From: Mycobacterium sp. SM1
GTDB taxonomy: Bacteria; Actinomycetota; Actinomycetes; Mycobacteriales; Mycobacteriaceae
Direction: 5' to 3'
NCBI RefSeq assembly: GCF_018361265.1
Contig: NZ_JAFLNH010000001.1
Location: 930,001-994,000 of the forward strand
DNA length: 64,000 bases
Shown: positions 62,414 through 64,000 of the stretch, piece by piece
Position numbering within the stretch: the first letter of the stretch is position 1
Layout: each line of letters begins with the position of its first letter
Notes under the pieces: generated by a model
Told to the model about the DNA's origin: nothing
Databases searched by the model: none
Seen by the model: the letters and a program-made list of their open reading frames with translations, nothing else
Made by a program: the position numbers and the translations under genes

Positions 62414-63226
62414 ATGCTGATGGATTCTGAGCGGCTCGACGCCCGCGCGGGTGCCGCCGATGCCGGGGTCGCTGCGGGGGTCATGCAGGCGGTGAGCCTC
62501 ACCCTGGGTTTTGGCGCGAAAACGGTGCTGGATCAGGTGAGCCTGGATTTTCCGGCGCACGCGGTGACGGCGTTGCTGGGGCCCACCGGGTCGGGCAAGA
62601 CGACGTTTTTGCGGACCCTAAACCGGATGAATGACAAGGTTTCGGGGTATCGCCGCCGCGGTGATGTGTTGCTGGGTGGGCGCAGCATCTATGGTGAGCA
62701 GCACGACCCGATGGAGCTGCGCCGGCGGGTGGGGATGCTGTTTCAGCGCCCCAACCCGTTTCCGATGTCGATCCTTGACAATGTGGTCGCCGGGGTGCGT
62801 GCGCACAAGATGGCGGCGCGCAAGGAATTCGCGCTGATCGCCGAGGATCGCCTGCGCGAGGTCGGGTTGTGGGAGGCGGTCAAGGATCGGTTGGGGGATT
62901 CCCCGTTTCGGCTTTCCGGGGGCCAGCAGCAGCTGCTGTGTTTGGCCCGGGCGCTGGCGGTCAACCCCGAGGTGCTGCTGCTTGATGAGCCCACCTCGTC
63001 GCTGGATCCGACCGCGACCGAAAAGATCGAAGAGTTGATCCGGTCGCTCACCGGGCGGCTCAGTGTGATCATCGTGACCCACAACTTGGCGCAGGCCTCC
63101 CGCATCGCCGATCGCACGGCGTTTTTCTTTGACGGCAGGCTCATCGAGGAAGGGCCCACCGAGCAGGTGTTTCTCTCACCCAAGCGGGAGGAGACCATCC
63201 GCTATGTCTCCGGGCGTTTCGGCTGA
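62414..63226 (+). CDS. pstB: phosphate ABC transporter ATPase (PstB/PhoT)
   Basis: This cytoplasmic ATPase of the Pst high-affinity phosphate importer has 270 residues. Walker A is GPTGSGKTTF, the Q-loop FQRPNPFPMSILDNV, the signature LSGGQQQLLCLARAL, Walker B VLLLDEPTSSLDP and the H-loop IIVTHNL. It is closest in memory to M. tuberculosis PhoT (Rv0820). AGGGAG lies six bases before the ATG at 62414. pstS follows 60 bases downstream in the same operon. Confidence 0.95.
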   Translation: MLMDSERLDARAGAADAGVAAGVMQAVSLTLGFGAKTVLDQVSLDFPAHAVTALLGPTGSGKTTFLRTLNRMNDKVSGYRRRGDVLLGGRSIYGEQHDPMELRRRVGMLFQRPNPFPMSILDNVVAGVRAHKMAARKEFALIAEDRLREVGLWEAVKDRLGDSPFRLSGGQQQLLCLARALAVNPEVLLLDEPTSSLDPTATEKIEELIRSLTGRLSVIIVTHNLAQASRIADRTAFFFDGRLIEEGPTEQVFLSPKREETIRYVSGRFG

Positions 63227-63287
63227 CCCCCAACCGCGTGCCGGCGGTGTCGAGGCCACCAGGTGTGGCGGATAAGAAAGGTAAGCA

Positions 63288-64000
63288 ATGGTGAACATTC
63301 GTTTGCGCGCGATGCTGGCGGTCTCGGCCGCGGCTTCGCTGGTTGTGGCCGCGGCCTGCGGGTCGAAGCCGGCCAACCCGCCGTCGGCCCCCGCGGCCGC
63401 CCCCGCCGGCAAGATCGCCACCACACCGGCGACCTCGCCGGTGGCGTTATCGGAAACCGGTAGCACACTGCTCTATCCGCTCTTCGCCCTGTGGGCTCCG
63501 GCTTATCACCAGAAGTATCCGAACGTCACGATCACCCCGCAGACTACCGGTTCGGGCACCGGGATCGCCCAGGCTCTTGCCGGGGCGGTCAACATCGGCG
63601 CCTCCGATGCCTACCTGTCGGAAAGCGACATGGCCGAGCACAAGGGGCTGATGAACATCCCGTTGACCATTTCGGCCCAGCAGATCAACTACAACCTGCC
63701 CGGCGTCACCGAGCACCTCAAGCTCAACGGCAAGGTGCTGGCCGCCATGTATGAGGGCAGCATCAAAGCCTGGAACGACCCGCAGATCACCGCGCTTAAC
63801 CCGGGGGTGAACCTGCCGGCCACTCCGGTGATTCCGCTGCACCGCTCCGACGGCTCCGGTGACACCTTCATCTTCACCCAGTACCTGTCCAAGCAGGATC
63901 CCGACGGCTGGGGGAAGTCACCGGGTTTCGGCACCACCGTCGCCTTCCCCGCGATCCCGAGCGCGCTGGGCGAAGACGGCAACGGCGGCATGGTGACCGG
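63288..64000 (+). CDS. pstS: phosphate-binding lipoprotein PstS, 5' part
   Basis: This is a surface-anchored phosphate receptor that feeds the Pst permease. The ATG at 63288 follows GAAAGG. The signal peptide ends at a lipobox VAAAC (C24), and the mature protein starts GSKPANPPSAPAAAPAGK. Phosphate-contact motifs are SETGSTLLYPLFALWAP, TTGSGTGIAQALAG, GASDAYLSESD and HRSDGSGDTFIFTQYLS, as in PstS1/PstS3. The gene runs off the right end of the window after 237 codons. pstC and pstA are presumably beyond. Confidence 0.95.
   Translation, partial: MVNIRLRAMLAVSAAASLVVAAACGSKPANPPSAPAAAPAGKIATTPATSPVALSETGSTLLYPLFALWAPAYHQKYPNVTITPQTTGSGTGIAQALAGAVNIGASDAYLSESDMAEHKGLMNIPLTISAQQINYNLPGVTEHLKLNGKVLAAMYEGSIKAWNDPQITALNPGVNLPATPVIPLHRSDGSGDTFIFTQYLSKQDPDGWGKSPGFGTTVAFPAIPSALGEDGNGGMVT

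Noticed and set aside
1..64000. CRISPR arrays
   Set aside because: No regularly spaced repeat with unique spacers was seen. The repeats at 20271, 57245 and 39378 are tandem, paired or coding, and the 1.09-kb units at 49687-52238 are gene duplications.

Overview
The window looks like chromosomal DNA of a non-tuberculous, probably slow-growing Mycobacterium. The evidence is a high-GC sequence with frequent GTG starts, and purine-synthesis, OtsA, LCP, PhoT/PstS, PtrB and FAD-dehydrogenase genes that closely match Mycobacterium tuberculosis proteins as I remember them. The left end holds IS1081- and IS1380-type elements. The species cannot be fixed from the sequence alone. Gene blocks that lie far apart in M. 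tuberculosis (Rv0770-Rv0788, Rv0118c-Rv0119, Rv0759c, Rv2796c-Rv2798c, Rv1636, Rv0820-Rv0822c, Rv3489-Rv3490, Rv3509c, Rv3565) sit side by side here, so the region is a rearranged mosaic.

Layout. 1-1429: the 3' end of an IS1081-like element that has cut off the start of a hypothetical gene. 1559-4694: a PsiE-like membrane gene, an intact nuoF with only the tail of nuoE (a complex I remnant), and a UsfY-like gene. 4789-13215: a Calvin-Benson-Bassham cluster: LysR regulator (cbbR), red-type Rubisco activase (cbbX), a BlaI-type repressor, a GAF histidine kinase and NarL response regulator, then rpe-tkt-prk. No Rubisco genes are present. 13612-34766: a mostly conserved block with purQ, purS, purC, purB, ptrB, an EmrB exporter, an FAD dehydrogenase, TetR/esterase, and ggtA. 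An apparent oxalyl-CoA decarboxylase/synthetase pair (oxcA-fadD7) lies inside it.

34862-47912 is an insertion-sequence scrapyard. Two IS607-type elements lie in inverted orientation around purD, a HIT gene and a decapeptide-repeat protein. An IS1380 element has split a TnpB-like gene, with the target duplication still visible. An IS110 element has split a decayed serine recombinase at a CT core. A first IS1380 element, at 15624-17320, has a perfect 4-bp target duplication and splits a small gene whose reading frame is restored when the element is removed in silico.

48077-53067 is the most unusual stretch. It holds a small helical partner, a 568-residue alpha/beta-hydrolase with a WXG-like N-terminus, and a lipoprotein. 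About 1.09-kb cassettes follow, each carrying only the C-terminal 132 residues of the hydrolase plus a diverged lipoprotein, and they decay toward the right. The architecture resembles a polymorphic effector/immunity locus with orphan C-terminal cassettes. No function has been shown for it.

53087-64000: tRNA-Thr, an adenosine-specific-kinase family gene, a universal stress protein, an LCP cell-wall ligase, a beta-hydroxyacid dehydrogenase, a small gene coupled to otsA, ilvX, an aspB-type aminotransferase, and the start of a phosphate-uptake operon (pstB, pstS) with a PHO-box-like direct repeat upstream.
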